This document shows positions 18,566 through 28,624 of a stretch of 64,000 nucleotides of DNA, one piece after another. This DNA comes from Merdimmobilis hominis. Lineage in GTDB: Bacteria > Bacillota > Clostridia > Oscillospirales > Ruminococcaceae. Below the pieces are notes generated by a model. It saw only the letters and a program-made list of their open reading frames with translations. It was not told where the DNA came from and made no database searches. The first letter of the stretch is position 1; each line of letters opens with the position of its first letter. The stretch is from assembly GCF_016901855.1 (NCBI RefSeq), contig NZ_JACJKY010000001.1, positions 1-64,000 of the forward strand, given 5' to 3'. The position numbers and the translations under genes are program-made.

Positions 18566-19534
18566 ATGACTGCAAATCAAGGAACAGGTGCTCAGCCAGC
18601 GCACCGTATCATCAATGAAATACGAAAGGTGATTCACGGAAAAGACGCTGTGATTGAGCAGGTGATGATCGCTGTTCTTGCGCGAGGACATATTTTGCTT
18701 GAAGATATTCCCGGTGTGGGAAAGACAACGCTTGCCATTGCGTTTTCCAAAGCCACACAGTTAAAATATAATCGAATTCAGTTTACACCCGATGTGGTGC
18801 CGGGCGATGTTACAGGATATACCATGTACCAAAAAAGCGACGATCGATTTGTGTTTGTTCCCGGTGCAGTCATGTGCAATTTTTTGCTGGCGGATGAAAT
18901 CAACCGTACCTCTTCGAGAACACAGTCGGCCCTTTTGCAGGTGATGGAAGAGGGAACCGTAACAGTGGAACAAAAAACGTATCGCTGTCCTGATCCGTTT
19001 ATTGTAATGGCAACACAAAATCCATTTGGTTATGCAGGCACGCAAAAACTGCCGGAATCGCAGCTTGACCGATTCTTGTTCCGGCTTTCGATGGGATATC
19101 CGGATGAGGCAAACGAAGTTTCCATGCTGCGTGCAAAGCGCACGGCAGAGGAAGTGCAGGTTTTGCCGGTTGCAACACAAGAAGATGTTTTGGCGATGCA
19201 GGCTGAAACGGACCGTGTGTATGTGCATGATCATATTTTGATGTATATCACCAGAATTTCCGCACAGACCAGAAATCATCCGTCGATCGCATTAGGACTC
19301 AGTCCGCGCGGCTCGATTGCGATCATGCGTGCGGCAAAGGCGCATGCATTTTTACATGATCGCATGTATGTCGTGCCGCAGGATGTGATGCAGGTGCTTC
19401 CATGTGCAATGCATCATCGTCTTGTGTTAAAAGCAGGTGTTTCTCCGTCAAAAGAAACGTATGATGCAATTTTGGCTGATATTTATCGCAATGTAGCACC
19501 GCCGCAGATTGAAGTACCGGAGGCTCTGCGATGA
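18566..19534 (+). CDS. MoxR-family AAA+ ATPase
   Basis: 322 residues. Walker A GIPGVGKTT-like sequence (DIPGVGKTTLAIAFSKA), RIQFTPDVVPGDVTGY, Walker B LLADEINRTSSRTQSALLQ and sensor ATQNPFGYAGT are all MoxR hallmarks. MoxR proteins act as chaperone-like ATPases, usually with DUF58 partners. Its stop overlaps the start of the DUF58 gene (ATGA), so it is translationally coupled. Confidence 0.93.
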   Translation: MTANQGTGAQPAHRIINEIRKVIHGKDAVIEQVMIAVLARGHILLEDIPGVGKTTLAIAFSKATQLKYNRIQFTPDVVPGDVTGYTMYQKSDDRFVFVPGAVMCNFLLADEINRTSSRTQSALLQVMEEGTVTVEQKTYRCPDPFIVMATQNPFGYAGTQKLPESQLDRFLFRLSMGYPDEANEVSMLRAKRTAEEVQVLPVATQEDVLAMQAETDRVYVHDHILMYITRISAQTRNHPSIALGLSPRGSIAIMRAAKAHAFLHDRMYVVPQDVMQVLPCAMHHRLVLKAGVSPSKETYDAILADIYRNVAPPQIEVPEALR

Positions 19535-20688
19535 AACGGGCAAGATGGATCGGCATTGTGCTGATACTGGTTTGCATCGGAATGTTTCTTTTCATCACCG
19601 ATTATGTTGGTGCTGTTGTTGCGGTTTGCGGCGCATCTGTGTTAGGGATCTCGTTTTTGTGTTCGGTTCTGGGCAGATTTGGCATAAAGCTTTTTTTGCA
19701 TACCGTACAAATTGAAGAAGCCGATCAGCCGATTTCATTTCGTGTAGACGTGAAGAATCGATCTGTGTTTCCGGGCGGATGGCTTCGTATTTGTGTCGAA
19801 GTCAAAAACCTGTTCACAGAGGAATGGGAAACGCAGCGCGTTGTGATTCCGTTAAATGTTCGTGCAGATGCCACTGTGGATTTTTCGAAATTGTATGCGC
19901 GATGCGGTGTTTGTGAAATTCGCATGCGATCAGCAGTGATGTACGGCTTTTTCGGTCTTATTCCGATTCCATGCCGAAAACCTTCAAATGGAAGAACAAC
20001 AAGATTGCCAGCGCTTTTACCGGTCGATATTGAGCGGGTTTCTCTGCCGATGTATGAAGAACTTGAAGCGCCGGCAAACGGCGTGAGTACGCTGCGAACC
20101 GATATGATAGGTGTACATGAGTATCTGCCGGGAGATTCTATGCGCGATATTCATTGGAAATTATCGGTACGGACAAATAATTTGTTTGTACGTGAATATG
20201 CGGCACCGCGTATTGCAAATCTGTGTTTGATTGCGGTCAACGATCTGGTGGGTGGAACAGCGGAAGAAATCGAGCGCTGGGCGTCTGTTCTGCATACATT
20301 GGCATCTTTGCTGATTGTGCACCGCGTTTCTTTTACCGTGATGTATCTTGATGCTGCCGGTTTACAAAAATATCAGCGAATTGATTCGGCAAGCGACTGG
20401 GGACAGGCAATGCATGAGATATTATCTGTACCGATGCATCGCGAAAAAGTTGACGATACGCCTGTAAAGGATAATGACTTTACTGGTACATATTCGATTG
20501 CAGTGCTTGCGGATTCTGAGCAATTAGGGCATTGGATTGGAAAAAACAATACTGATATTCTCTTGATTGGTACGCTTCCGCATACGAAATACGCGGAAGG
20601 ACAGCGTGTCCTTTCAATTCAAACAACAGATCCTGAAGAGGTCAAACGTGCATTTGCTGCACTTTTGATGCAGGAGGGAAATCGATGA
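19531..20688 (+). CDS. DUF58 domain membrane protein
   Basis: 385 residues. Two N-terminal membrane segments (RWIGIVLILVCIGMFLFIT and the next hydrophobic run) precede an immunoglobulin-like region and the DUF58 core with YLPGDSMRDIHWKLSVRTN, the family signature. The function is tied to MoxR; such pairs help assemble or regulate envelope proteins. It overlaps both neighbours by 4 bases. Confidence 0.92.
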   Translation: MKRARWIGIVLILVCIGMFLFITDYVGAVVAVCGASVLGISFLCSVLGRFGIKLFLHTVQIEEADQPISFRVDVKNRSVFPGGWLRICVEVKNLFTEEWETQRVVIPLNVRADATVDFSKLYARCGVCEIRMRSAVMYGFFGLIPIPCRKPSNGRTTRLPALLPVDIERVSLPMYEELEAPANGVSTLRTDMIGVHEYLPGDSMRDIHWKLSVRTNNLFVREYAAPRIANLCLIAVNDLVGGTAEEIERWASVLHTLASLLIVHRVSFTVMYLDAAGLQKYQRIDSASDWGQAMHEILSVPMHREKVDDTPVKDNDFTGTYSIAVLADSEQLGHWIGKNNTDILLIGTLPHTKYAEGQRVLSIQTTDPEEVKRAFAALLMQEGNR

Positions 20689-23267
20689 AGAAACAAAATG
20701 TGTCAAAACATGACAAGTTAGAAGCCTTTACACTAAATATTTCGCAAACATCGCCATCGACACCGATGAGCGAATATCTGATGGAATATTTGATCGTTTT
20801 TTTGTCTGTTTTTGCTGCTTTATCGACAGTTGAATATGTATTGCAGTCCGGTGTCGGCGCGTATTACAGAGCAATCGTAACGATTCCGCTTTTTGTATTT
20901 ACGGTGCTGTTCAATTTGATTTTCTGCGGAATAGGCGTGTATATATTTAATAAGTGTACGCGCAATGTTCGGCTGATTTATGGGATATCTGTGCTGGTGC
21001 TGATGGTTTTGTGTTTTTATTGGGTGGCGCAAACTGCGCAAGTGCTCAGTGAATGCATTGCCGCAAGCACCCATAAATGGTTTTCGATTGATCTTCCTGT
21101 GATTGGGATTTTCAGCCGAATTTCGTTTTCTGATTTGCGGACATCCATTTTGATCACATTTATTGTCGGTGCATTTGCACTGTCGGTGTTGTTTTCGGTG
21201 CTTGTCATCCGTTTGCGCCGAATGTGGCTGTTCATTTTGGCGCTTTTGCCGTTTTTTTGGCTGGCAGCAAACTATGATGCGCAGCCAAACGACTTGATTG
21301 TTGATGTGATTCTTCTTGCGTTATTGGCGATGATTCCGTTTTCCGTATCTCGCATCCGAGCATCTAAAAACGGACTGTCGACAACGAATCGAATGCGTCC
21401 TGCAGGTGCAAGTCTTGCGTTTGTATCTGCAGGCCTTGCTGCAATCATCGTGTTTTCGATTGCCGTTCCACGGAGTCAGTATGTTCATACAGACTTGTTT
21501 TCTACGGGATATGCAAATCCCATAGAAGGATTTTTTCAGCTGTTTACAGAATCAAACAGAGGAATGAGCGGCGGAAAGCTTGGCAATATCGGAGAGCTTA
21601 CGCAAAACGGACAGGTGCATTTGGAAGTTTCGGGCTTGAAATCAGAGGATGCAATCTATTTAAAAGGGTATACCGGCAGCGTTTATACCGGTCGTTCGTT
21701 TGATGTGCTTCCCGAGCAGAATTATACGCAAAATTTGAGCGGATATTCAAAAGGAATGCGGGACGCGAAAAATGCGCTCTGGGAGTCATATGAACTTACC
21801 CCGCTTGATTTGTTTTCTCAGTTTTGGGCAGTGGCTTTGCCGGATTTGATGGGCGGATCGGAGGAAACGAACCATCGAACGGTTACCGTGAAACGGGTGG
21901 GAGCAGACAGCCGATACACCTATCTTCCGTATTATGCCTACGCGTTTGACGGTCAAAATAACTTTTTAACCGATCAGGTTTATTATGATACAGGATTGGT
22001 GCCGAACCGAAGCGATACATGGACATATTCTATGTATGCATACCCGGATGACCAGTTTGGAAATATTATTCGCGGGCTCAGTCTCAAAAATGAGCGAAGC
22101 TTGATTCAGATGCGTTTGGACTTGCGAAACTCCATGCCGGAAGAATATTTGTCCTATGTAACGTTTTATAAATCATTTGCAGATCAGATGTACACACAGC
22201 TGCCGGAAGACGGACGATTTGACTGGATGAAAGAGCTGTTTTGGGAAAATGTATCTTTAAGCGATGTCATTCAGATTGTAAAGTCAACCGTGCAGGATGG
22301 AACGACTTATAGTTTAAAACCGGGTATCACGCCGACAGATCAGGACTTTGTCAATTATTTTTTAAAAACGAATAAAAAAGGATTTTGCACACATTATGCA
22401 GCATCGGCTGTAATGCTGTTCCGTGCGGCCGGTGTTCCTGCAAGATATGCCGAAGGATATGTGGTAACGGAAACCGACGTAAAGAATGCAAAAGACGGTG
22501 TTGCATCAATTAAAGATCAGAATGCACATGCGTGGGCGGAAATCTATGTGGAACCGATTGGCTGGGTACCTGTAGAGGTGACACCGGGATTTTCAGCATC
22601 GTCTGTTGCACCTCGTCCGTCTGAGGACGAAGAAGCGTCTGATTCCAGCAGCCGGCCGGAAAGCAGTATCACATCTTCCTCGGAACCATCTTCAGAACCG
22701 GACACATCCGAATCCGAGCCGGAATCGAGCGTTTTAGAATCGAGTGCGGCGGAATCATCTGAGATGGAATCGAGTATTTTTTCATTGGTGCCGGATGGGG
22801 CTTCCGCAATCGATTCTCCCGGCCACATAAATTCCTATGGCTTCGCACCTTGGATGATTGTCGTGCTTAGTATCTTGGCGGTGTTTGGGCTGATTGGAGC
22901 AGTATTGGTGGCGAGAAATGTCAATATTCGCAGCAGGAGAAAACGAATTGTTTCACCGGATCGCAGCCGTGCAGCATGTGTTATTTATGCAGAATGTCTG
23001 CAGCTGCTGGCGTTGATCGGATTGTCAAAAGAATCATTGGAAGATAGTGATCGGTTTGCAGCACGTGTTGATGCAGCAATATTTATAGGAATGACCTTTA
23101 AGGATGTGACACGGATTGCAGAACGTGCGCGTTTTTCCGATGTTCCAATCAGCGAAGAGGAGCGCGCACAGCTGCTTGTGTTTTTAAAAACGCTGCAGCA
23201 ATATGTGAAAGTCCATCTTCCGTTTTATAAAAAACCGATGTATGTTCTGCGATATCCGTTAAGATGA
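20685..23267 (+). CDS. transglutaminase-like membrane protein (TgpA type)
   Basis: 860 residues. About six N-terminal membrane segments (1-240) precede a large extracytoplasmic domain with a transglutaminase core: C568 in [14 protein letters not shown] and H615 in [19 protein letters not shown] has Glu where many family members have the catalytic Asp. A Ser/Glu-rich low-complexity linker (about 650-705) leads to one more membrane segment and a cytoplasmic DUF4129-like tail. Substrate unknown. Third gene of the MoxR-DUF58 operon. Its last 9 bases overlap the convergent spoIID. Confidence 0.9.
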   Translation: MKKQNVSKHDKLEAFTLNISQTSPSTPMSEYLMEYLIVFLSVFAALSTVEYVLQSGVGAYYRAIVTIPLFVFTVLFNLIFCGIGVYIFNKCTRNVRLIYGISVLVLMVLCFYWVAQTAQVLSECIAASTHKWFSIDLPVIGIFSRISFSDLRTSILITFIVGAFALSVLFSVLVIRLRRMWLFILALLPFFWLAANYDAQPNDLIVDVILLALLAMIPFSVSRIRASKNGLSTTNRMRPAGASLAFVSAGLAAIIVFSIAVPRSQYVHTDLFSTGYANPIEGFFQLFTESNRGMSGGKLGNIGELTQNGQVHLEVSGLKSEDAIYLKGYTGSVYTGRSFDVLPEQNYTQNLSGYSKGMRDAKNALWESYELTPLDLFSQFWAVALPDLMGGSEETNHRTVTVKRVGADSRYTYLPYYAYAFDGQNNFLTDQVYYDTGLVPNRSDTWTYSMYAYPDDQFGNIIRGLSLKNERSLIQMRLDLRNSMPEEYLSYVTFYKSFADQMYTQLPEDGRFDWMKELFWENVSLSDVIQIVKSTVQDGTTYSLKPGITPTDQDFVNYFLKTNKKGFCTHYAASAVMLFRAAGVPARYAEGYVVTETDVKNAKDGVASIKDQNAHAWAEIYVEPIGWVPVEVTPGFSASSVAPRPSEDEEASDSSSRPESSITSSSEPSSEPDTSESEPESSVLESSAAESSEMESSIFSLVPDGASAIDSPGHINSYGFAPWMIVVLSILAVFGLIGAVLVARNVNIRSRRKRIVSPDRSRAACVIYAECLQLLALIGLSKESLEDSDRFAARVDAAIFIGMTFKDVTRIAERARFSDVPISEEERAQLLVFLKTLQQYVKVHLPFYKKPMYVLRYPLR

Positions 23268-24209
23268 ACGGATCGCAGAAAGTGTGGTTCCCGGATAATA
23301 GTGCGCAAGAATTTCCTTGTAGGATTTTCCTTGACGGGCGAAAAAGTCAGCGCCGTATTGACTCATTCCAACACCGTGTCCTTTGCCTTTGGTTTCGATT
23401 GTAAACACATCGGATGCAAACGAAATGGTGAAATTGGCAGATGCCAATGACAGTTTTGTGCGAAGGTCTGTTCCTTTGATACTTTTGTCGCCAACTGTGA
23501 TCGTCAAAACCGATCCGGCTTCACTGCGCACAACGTCCTGAAACCAGGATGCAGGATCTTCGGAGAGTGCGATGGAAGAATCAATGGATAAAAGCGCATT
23601 TTTCATTTCGTCGGTTGTCACTGTCTTTGTTTCAGAATAAGCAGGTGAGAGCGAATCGCCTTCGCTCGTTACGCTGACCAGATATGCAGTAGATGTTGAA
23701 AAAACGTCTGCTGCATTTTCTGTTTTTCCGGAGGAGACTGCATGAAACATGGCGAGTGCCGGTTTGTCCTCGTACAAAAGAACGTCGTTGATTACGGCAT
23801 TGACCGCATTGGTCAGTTTTTCTTCGTAAGCGGCAAATGCATCCCCCCATAGCTCTTTGCGACCTGCTTCGTCAAGATATGCCTGGCAAGTGGCAGGATC
23901 GGTTGTCAGATACGGGGTTCCGGGAATATATTCCGGATCATTTAAGCACTGCTGAATACGGTACAATGCATAGGAATGTGCCGCAACAGCTTGTGCCTTG
24001 ACCGCTTCTTCATGATAGGACATCGGGATTTCCGCGGCGACAACCCCTTTTATATATTCGAGCGGTGTCAGCGAGAGTGTTTGCTTCGTTTGGGTGTTTT
24101 CGACCAAATAAATTCCGCTTTGATCTTTGGGGATACGCAGCAAAACAATCGCCGGAATCAAAAGCAATGTTAAAAAGATGAAAAAAAATACGCTGAAAAA
24201 CCGTTTCAT
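23259..24209 (-). CDS. spoIID: stage II sporulation protein D
   Basis: 316 residues. An N-terminal membrane anchor ([17 protein letters not shown]) precedes the SpoIID lytic transglycosylase domain. [20 protein letters not shown] includes the catalytic Glu, and [20 protein letters not shown] is the conserved C-terminal motif. It degrades septal peptidoglycan during engulfment with SpoIIM and SpoIIP, outside the membrane. It is sigma-E-controlled in other spore formers; I could not place a convincing sigma-E promoter. Convergent with the transglutaminase gene. Confidence 0.94.
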   Translation of the reverse strand: MKRFFSVFFFIFLTLLLIPAIVLLRIPKDQSGIYLVENTQTKQTLSLTPLEYIKGVVAAEIPMSYHEEAVKAQAVAAHSYALYRIQQCLNDPEYIPGTPYLTTDPATCQAYLDEAGRKELWGDAFAAYEEKLTNAVNAVINDVLLYEDKPALAMFHAVSSGKTENAADVFSTSTAYLVSVTSEGDSLSPAYSETKTVTTDEMKNALLSIDSSIALSEDPASWFQDVVRSEAGSVLTITVGDKSIKGTDLRTKLSLASANFTISFASDVFTIETKGKGHGVGMSQYGADFFARQGKSYKEILAHYYPGTTLSAIRSS

Positions 24210-24347
24210 TTAAAACATCCTCTCTTTCGATGAATGAAAATATTTTTTATCCTGCAAAAACAGAAGAATGAATTTGAGCTTTTGCGGAATAAAAGCGTTT
24301 TATGAATAATGATAATATAAAAATTTCAATTATTTTAGCGAGTTGCA

Positions 24348-24376
24348 TTGACACAGTGAGTGCACTTTGCTATAAT
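24348..24376 (+). promoter_or_regulatory. strong vegetative promoter of the citrate synthase gene
   Basis: Perfect TTGACA (24348-24353), 17-base spacer, perfect TATAAT (24371-24376). The 130 bases upstream, toward spoIID, are AT-rich and hold no gene. Confidence 0.9.
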
Positions 24377-24411
24377 AGGGCTACTTGAGAAAAAGAAAGA
24401 GGGGGAAGCGT

Positions 24412-25767
24412 ATGCATCGGCAAAACAGTGTCATTCGTGGTATTCAAGATTTATGTGAGGAGTTTCGCAGATATAACCAGATCGACGCAAAATTATATGA
24501 GAAATTCGATGTCAAACGCGGTCTGCGCAATCAGGACGGCACCGGTGTAATGGCAGGACTGACGCAGATTTGTAATGTGCACGGTTATGTCATCAACGAA
24601 GGTGAACGTGAGCCGGTGGAAGGTGCGCTGTATTATCGCGGATACGATGTAAAAGAACTTGTCGGCCATTGTGTGGAGGCGCGCCGTTTTGGCTTTGAGG
24701 AGGTTGTCTATCTTCTGATTTTCGGTGTTTTGCCGACAGAGGAACAGCTTGCCGGCTTAAAACAGATTCTTTCGCATTTTTGCTATTTGCCGGAGGACTT
24801 TTTTGAGGATATGATGCTCAAAGCGCCGTCGGCGAATATTATGAACAAGCTTGCAAGAAGCATTTTGGCACTGTATTCATACGATTCTGATCCGGATAAC
24901 TTGTCGCTTGAGTCGGAAATTGGCCGCGCGCTTCAGATCATTGCACGGCTTGGCAATATTGCCGTCAAAGCATATCAGGTCAAACGCCGCTTTTTCGATG
25001 GAAAGACAATGTTTTTGCATCCGGAGCAACCGGGCCTTTCCTTTTCCGAGGAAATGCTTTCGCTTTTGCGCGGTGACCGGATTTATACAGAAGATGAAGC
25101 ACTCCTGCTTGATTTGTGCTTGATGATTCATGCGGAGCATGGCGGCGGCAATAACTCGACATTTGCTTGCCGTGTTTTGACCTCGTCGCATACTGATGCA
25201 TATTCTGCATATGCAAGTGCAGTCGGCGCGCTGAAAGGCCCGCTGCACGGCGGCGCGAACTTGCAGGTCATGCGGATGCTCTCTGATATGAAAGAGCATG
25301 TATCCGATATTACAAACGAAGGCGAAGTGGCAGATTATCTGCAGAAGCTTTTGAATAAAGAGGGATTTGACCGTTCGGGCAAAATTTACGGCATGGGTCA
25401 TGCAGTGTACACACTCTCTGACCCGCGTGCGGAAATTCTCAAAAAATATGCGGTCGGTCATGCAAAGGGTACTGAATTTGAAAAAGACTTTGAAGCACTC
25501 AATCTGATTGAATCGCTCACACCGGAGCTGATGGCGAAAAAAGGCATTACGAAGCCGATTTGTGCAAACTTTGACTTGTATACCGGAACGGTATATCGGA
25601 TGCTCGATATTCCGGAGGATTTGTTTACGCCGTTGTTTGCAACGGCACGTATTGCGGGATGGAGTGCACACCGCATCGAAGAGCTGTTTACAGGCAACCG
25701 GATTATCCGTCCGGCATATAAAGCGATTGCGAAACCGCGTGCCTATGTGCCGATCGATCAACGATAA
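24412..25767 (+). CDS. citrate/2-methylcitrate synthase
   Basis: 451 residues from ATG 24412 (AGAGGGGG upstream). Active-site regions: AEHGGGNNSTFACRV, GPLHGGANLQVMRML and GMGHAVYTLSDPRA, where His residues bind oxaloacetate. The C-terminal helix region (HRIEELFTGNRIIRPAYKA) is standard. Condenses acetyl-CoA and oxaloacetate to citrate. It stands alone without aconitase or isocitrate dehydrogenase, as in anaerobes that run a partial TCA branch for glutamate synthesis. Confidence 0.92.
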   Translation: MHRQNSVIRGIQDLCEEFRRYNQIDAKLYEKFDVKRGLRNQDGTGVMAGLTQICNVHGYVINEGEREPVEGALYYRGYDVKELVGHCVEARRFGFEEVVYLLIFGVLPTEEQLAGLKQILSHFCYLPEDFFEDMMLKAPSANIMNKLARSILALYSYDSDPDNLSLESEIGRALQIIARLGNIAVKAYQVKRRFFDGKTMFLHPEQPGLSFSEEMLSLLRGDRIYTEDEALLLDLCLMIHAEHGGGNNSTFACRVLTSSHTDAYSAYASAVGALKGPLHGGANLQVMRMLSDMKEHVSDITNEGEVADYLQKLLNKEGFDRSGKIYGMGHAVYTLSDPRAEILKKYAVGHAKGTEFEKDFEALNLIESLTPELMAKKGITKPICANFDLYTGTVYRMLDIPEDLFTPLFATARIAGWSAHRIEELFTGNRIIRPAYKAIAKPRAYVPIDQR

Positions 25768-25789
25768 TCAAACAGATCGAAAATGATGA

Positions 25790-25832
25790 AAAAGCATGAA
25801 AACTGCCTTTGGCAGTTTTCATGCTTTTTTTG
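25790..25832 (+). terminator. terminator of the citrate synthase gene
   Basis: An 18-bp perfect stem (left arm 25790-25807, right arm 25811-25828, sharing CATGAAAACTGCC) with a 3-base loop and seven T's. Confidence 0.93.
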
Positions 25833-25906
25833 TGCCGCTTATTTTGATTGCTTGTATTTCGGTAAAAATTATGCAATAATGAAAGAAAAGAAAGGAGCGT
25901 ATATCT

Positions 25907-26761
25907 ATGAAACAGAAAAATGATTTTCAGCGTTTGATTTTGGTGATATTGGGCGCTGTTGTGATGGCACTGAACATTAAAATATTTGTAAGAGCAGGCG
26001 ATATGTTTCCCGGTGGATTCAACGGACTCACTCTGCTCATCCAGCGCACAGCCTCACAATATTTTCATATTGCGCTGCCGTTTACAGTTGTCAACCTGCT
26101 TTTGAATGCAGTTCCGGCAGTTGTGAGCTTTCGGTTTATCGGAAAACGGTTTACGCTCTATTCGTGTTTGATGATTGCATTAACCAGCGTGCTGACCGAC
26201 TTGCTTCCAAGCTTTGAAATCACATCCGATCCGCTGCTGATCAGCGTGTTCGGCGGAATTATTAACGGATGTGCAATCAGTCTTTGTCTGTTTGCGAGTG
26301 CCACCAGCGGCGGAACCGATTTTATTGCGATTTTCTTTTCGGAGCGCAAAGGTATCGATACCTGGAACTATATTTTCATCGGAAATGTCGTGATGCTGGT
26401 CGTTGCCGGTTTGCTGTTTGGCTGGGAAAAATCGCTCTATTCGATCATTTTCCAGTTTGCAAGCACGCAGATTCTGCATATGCTCTATAAACGGTATCAG
26501 AAACAGACACTGCTGATTATCACCGATCATCCACAGGAGGTGTATGTGACGATTCGTGATCACACGCACCATGATGCAACGCGTTTCCACGGTGTCGGAT
26601 GCTATGAAGGACAGGAAAAACATCTGTTGTATTCGGTGATTTCTGCCGACGAGGCACGCCGTACGATTGATGGCATCCGGAAGGTAGATCCAAAAGCGTT
26701 TATCAACTGTTTAAAAACAGAGCAGATCACCGGCCGGTTTTATATCCGTCCGAATGATTAA
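25907..26761 (+). CDS. YitT family membrane protein
   Basis: 284 residues. Five to six hydrophobic segments (1-190) with AGDMFPGGFNGLTLLIQR and SATSGGTDFIAIFFSERKG form the YitT (DUF161) membrane domain, and a C-terminal DUF2179 domain follows (LLIITDHPQEVY ... INCLKTEQITGRFYIRP). Transport substrate unknown. A weak promoter (TTGTAT-17-AATAAT) lies 25852-25880. Confidence 0.88.
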   Translation: MKQKNDFQRLILVILGAVVMALNIKIFVRAGDMFPGGFNGLTLLIQRTASQYFHIALPFTVVNLLLNAVPAVVSFRFIGKRFTLYSCLMIALTSVLTDLLPSFEITSDPLLISVFGGIINGCAISLCLFASATSGGTDFIAIFFSERKGIDTWNYIFIGNVVMLVVAGLLFGWEKSLYSIIFQFASTQILHMLYKRYQKQTLLIITDHPQEVYVTIRDHTHHDATRFHGVGCYEGQEKHLLYSVISADEARRTIDGIRKVDPKAFINCLKTEQITGRFYIRPND

Positions 26762-26855
26762 ACGCAACGAGCAGTTGCCAAAAATGAATAGGAAACGTGC
26801 TTGTATCGGCACATTTGTTTTGATAAGATGAAAGAAAACGAGAGGGGGTATTCCC

Positions 26856-26974
26856 ATGGGACTGCCGGAGAATATTTATAAACTGCGCATACGCTTTCAT
26901 CTGTCACAGCAAGCATTTGCAGACGCAATGCAGGTGTCAAGACAAGCTGTTCAAAAATGGGAAACCGGAGTTTC
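26856..26974 (+). pseudogene. 5' part of an XRE-ADP-ribosylglycohydrolase gene, cut by element A
   Basis: ATG 26856 behind GAGGGGG opens an XRE helix-turn-helix: NIYKLRIRFHLSQQAFADAM, then VSRQAVQKWETGVS. The natural continuation SQPDIANLMRISKYFG lies at 48113 onward, beyond the 21-kb element. In the present arrangement the frame closes six bases inside the element, giving a 42-residue peptide. Joined at the shared TTC, the two parts give one 528-codon gene. The family pairs a DNA-binding domain with a C-terminal ADP-ribosylglycohydrolase; its role is unknown. Confidence 0.9.
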
Positions 26975-27582
26975 CCAAAGTTAAAGATACCACATCAATC
27001 CCACGCGGACTTTTGCTCAACCGATACAGCCGGAGGGCTGGATAACAAGAAAAGGCGGTATGCGCCCCGTGGAGGGGTAGCGTACCGCCTTTTCTTGTGG
27101 GGGTTTCCAAAGGGGGCAACGCCCCCATTTGGCACACGACTTTGCGAAGCAAAGTGTAGTGTGTTATACGCTCTGCCGGCGTTGCCGTGAAAATGCCGTT
27201 GCCGCCGGGGAGGGCAAGGGCATTTGAAGCGGCAGGAAAACAGGGCTGTGCTTGCGTGGCGTGGAGCCGCAAGCGCAGGTCTGGACTCATCAGCAGACAG
27301 GGCGTATATGAAAGCCCCAGTTCCTCGTCCTACGCTCCAACTTGTGGACAAAGTGTCCCGAAGTTGTGGCCACACTCCCGGAAAAGTAGCAGGACAACGG
27401 GCAACCGTCAAGGCTGAAATGAACGGGTTTACACCCGGCCTTGACCTCCGCCCGCTGTCCCGCTGGATGGGTGGACAAGGCGGCCAATCCCTCAAAGTGC
27501 TTGGCCGCTCTCTTTCTGATTTTGAGGTATTCAGTTTTTCAAAATTGAATAATCAAAATAAATTTTTTCGATTGAAAAAATT
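26975..27582. other. left-end non-coding region of element A
   Basis: No credible gene. It holds a 15-bp inverted repeat (27046-27060 with 27083-27097, CAAGAAAAGGCGGTA) that would act as an inward or outward terminator, a GGGGGC-type small hairpin near 27113-27125, the MobV oriT at 27132-27169, and an interrupted palindrome at 27338-27366 (CAACTT, GGACA / TGTCC, AAGTTG). The last has a close relative at 30222-30244. Confidence 0.6.
27132..27169 (+). other. MobV-type oriT (pMV158-like)
   Basis: The inverted repeat ACTTTG/CAAAGT (27139-27144 and 27150-27155) is followed by TAGTGTGTTATAC (27157-27169). pMV158 oriT has the same order: a GCACAC... inverted repeat and then TAGTGTGTTATAC, nicked as TAGTGTG/TTA. 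By analogy the nick would fall between 27163 and 27164. It lies 4.3 kb from the MobV gene, at the very end of element A. Confidence 0.75.
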
Positions 27583-28464
27583 TTATTTGTTATCATCTTC
27601 AATGCCATATTTTTTCTTTTGCCGAATCACATAATTACTGATTTTTTCATCATATAGTGGATACTGGTAATCCAACTGGCATGCCACTTCTGACGAAACC
27701 TCCCGGAACAATGCCATACATTGTTCAAAGGATTCCCACATATGGGGATAGGAATCCATATTATAAGTGGACATAAGTCGTTCCCACAATTCCTCTGGGA
27801 CATATTGCTTCATAAATTTATAGTTTTTTCCCAAACTGAAATGAAATCCCTGTTTGATACCAATCAGCCAGGAAATCATGCGAAGCAATTCTTTTCGTAC
27901 TATATCATTCATATGGTCAATAGCAAAAAGAATTTCTTTGCGGCATAAGCCCTTTACTACATATGTTGTAGTATTCCAAAATTCATTACAGCAATCGTCA
28001 AACATTCTTTGAGTAGGCTTCTGCAAGTGGTAGTCTATATCCGTTGGTATTGGCGGCTTTACGATACGGTTGTCTTTATCCAACAGTAACTTTACCAGTT
28101 TATCCCATGTAAAATACTCGTCTATCAGTTCCAGCGGCAGCAAAGTTAAATCTATCTTAACATCATCAGTAAACAGCATTAAATATGAAAATCCCTTTTC
28201 TACAGCTGGAAATAATTCCATATCTTCCGGCTTTTGCAGAATCAACCTTTCACCAAATATATCTAGCCATTTATCATCACTTGTGAAGCTGTCCATATCC
28301 GTAACAAAAAAAGTAATATCAAAATCCTGAAAATCATCAGGCGGAATATTTGTATTTGTTCTAGATCCTTCCAAAGTAACCATGCGAATGCGTTTGTCTG
28401 TTTTTGCAAAATTCAAAACAATATCATAAACTTCCTTTTCTGATCTCATTTTTATCTCCTCCAA
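27583..28464 (-). CDS. aadE: aminoglycoside 6-adenylyltransferase ANT(6), streptomycin resistance
   Basis: 293 residues, a full-length ANT(6)/AadE relative. The nucleotidyltransferase motif is LEGSRTN (GSR at 28-30) with QDFDITFFV (D42, D44). KPEDMELFPAVEKGFSYLML, KIDLTLLPLEL and CNEFWNTTTYVVKGLCRKEI are family hallmarks. It adenylates streptomycin at position 6. The gene is visibly AT-richer than the GC-rich mobilization genes around it, as expected for an acquired cassette. SD (GGAG) lies upstream of the ATG. It is separated from the next minus-strand gene by 160 bases of inverted repeats. Confidence 0.93.
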   Translation of the reverse strand: MEEIKMRSEKEVYDIVLNFAKTDKRIRMVTLEGSRTNTNIPPDDFQDFDITFFVTDMDSFTSDDKWLDIFGERLILQKPEDMELFPAVEKGFSYLMLFTDDVKIDLTLLPLELIDEYFTWDKLVKLLLDKDNRIVKPPIPTDIDYHLQKPTQRMFDDCCNEFWNTTTYVVKGLCRKEILFAIDHMNDIVRKELLRMISWLIGIKQGFHFSLGKNYKFMKQYVPEELWERLMSTYNMDSYPHMWESFEQCMALFREVSSEVACQLDYQYPLYDEKISNYVIRQKKKYGIEDDNK

Positions 28465-28537
28465 TTATTGAAATAGGTGTGAAGCCATTTTAGGGCTTTC
28501 CCGCCTTGATTACCCTTTAGCAAAGACGGGCGGGACT

Positions 28538-28582
28538 GTCAACGGCGGCGCATGAAATGCGCCGTTCATCTTGACCGTTGAC
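28538..28582. repeat. nested inverted repeats between the ANT(6) and kinase genes
   Basis: GTCAACGG (28538-28545) is repeated inverted as CCGTTGAC (28575-28582). Inside lies the smaller palindrome CGGCGCAT...ATGCGCCG. No T-run follows on the minus strand, so a structured spacer or integration scar is as likely as a terminator. Confidence 0.5.
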
Positions 28583-28624
28583 TGGCTCGGCTGGCTTTGC
28601 TATCTTCCTGACAAATGGGAATGT

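Noticed and set aside
20685..23267. Secreted protease or adhesin because of the Ser/Glu-rich region
   Set aside because: The low-complexity stretch is a linker between a transglutaminase domain and a membrane segment; the MoxR-DUF58 context supports the TgpA-like call.
27187..27634. Overlapping ORFs on both strands at the left end of element A
   Set aside because: They have biased composition, no family resemblance and no ribosome sites. They cover hairpins and the oriT, so they are treated as non-coding.
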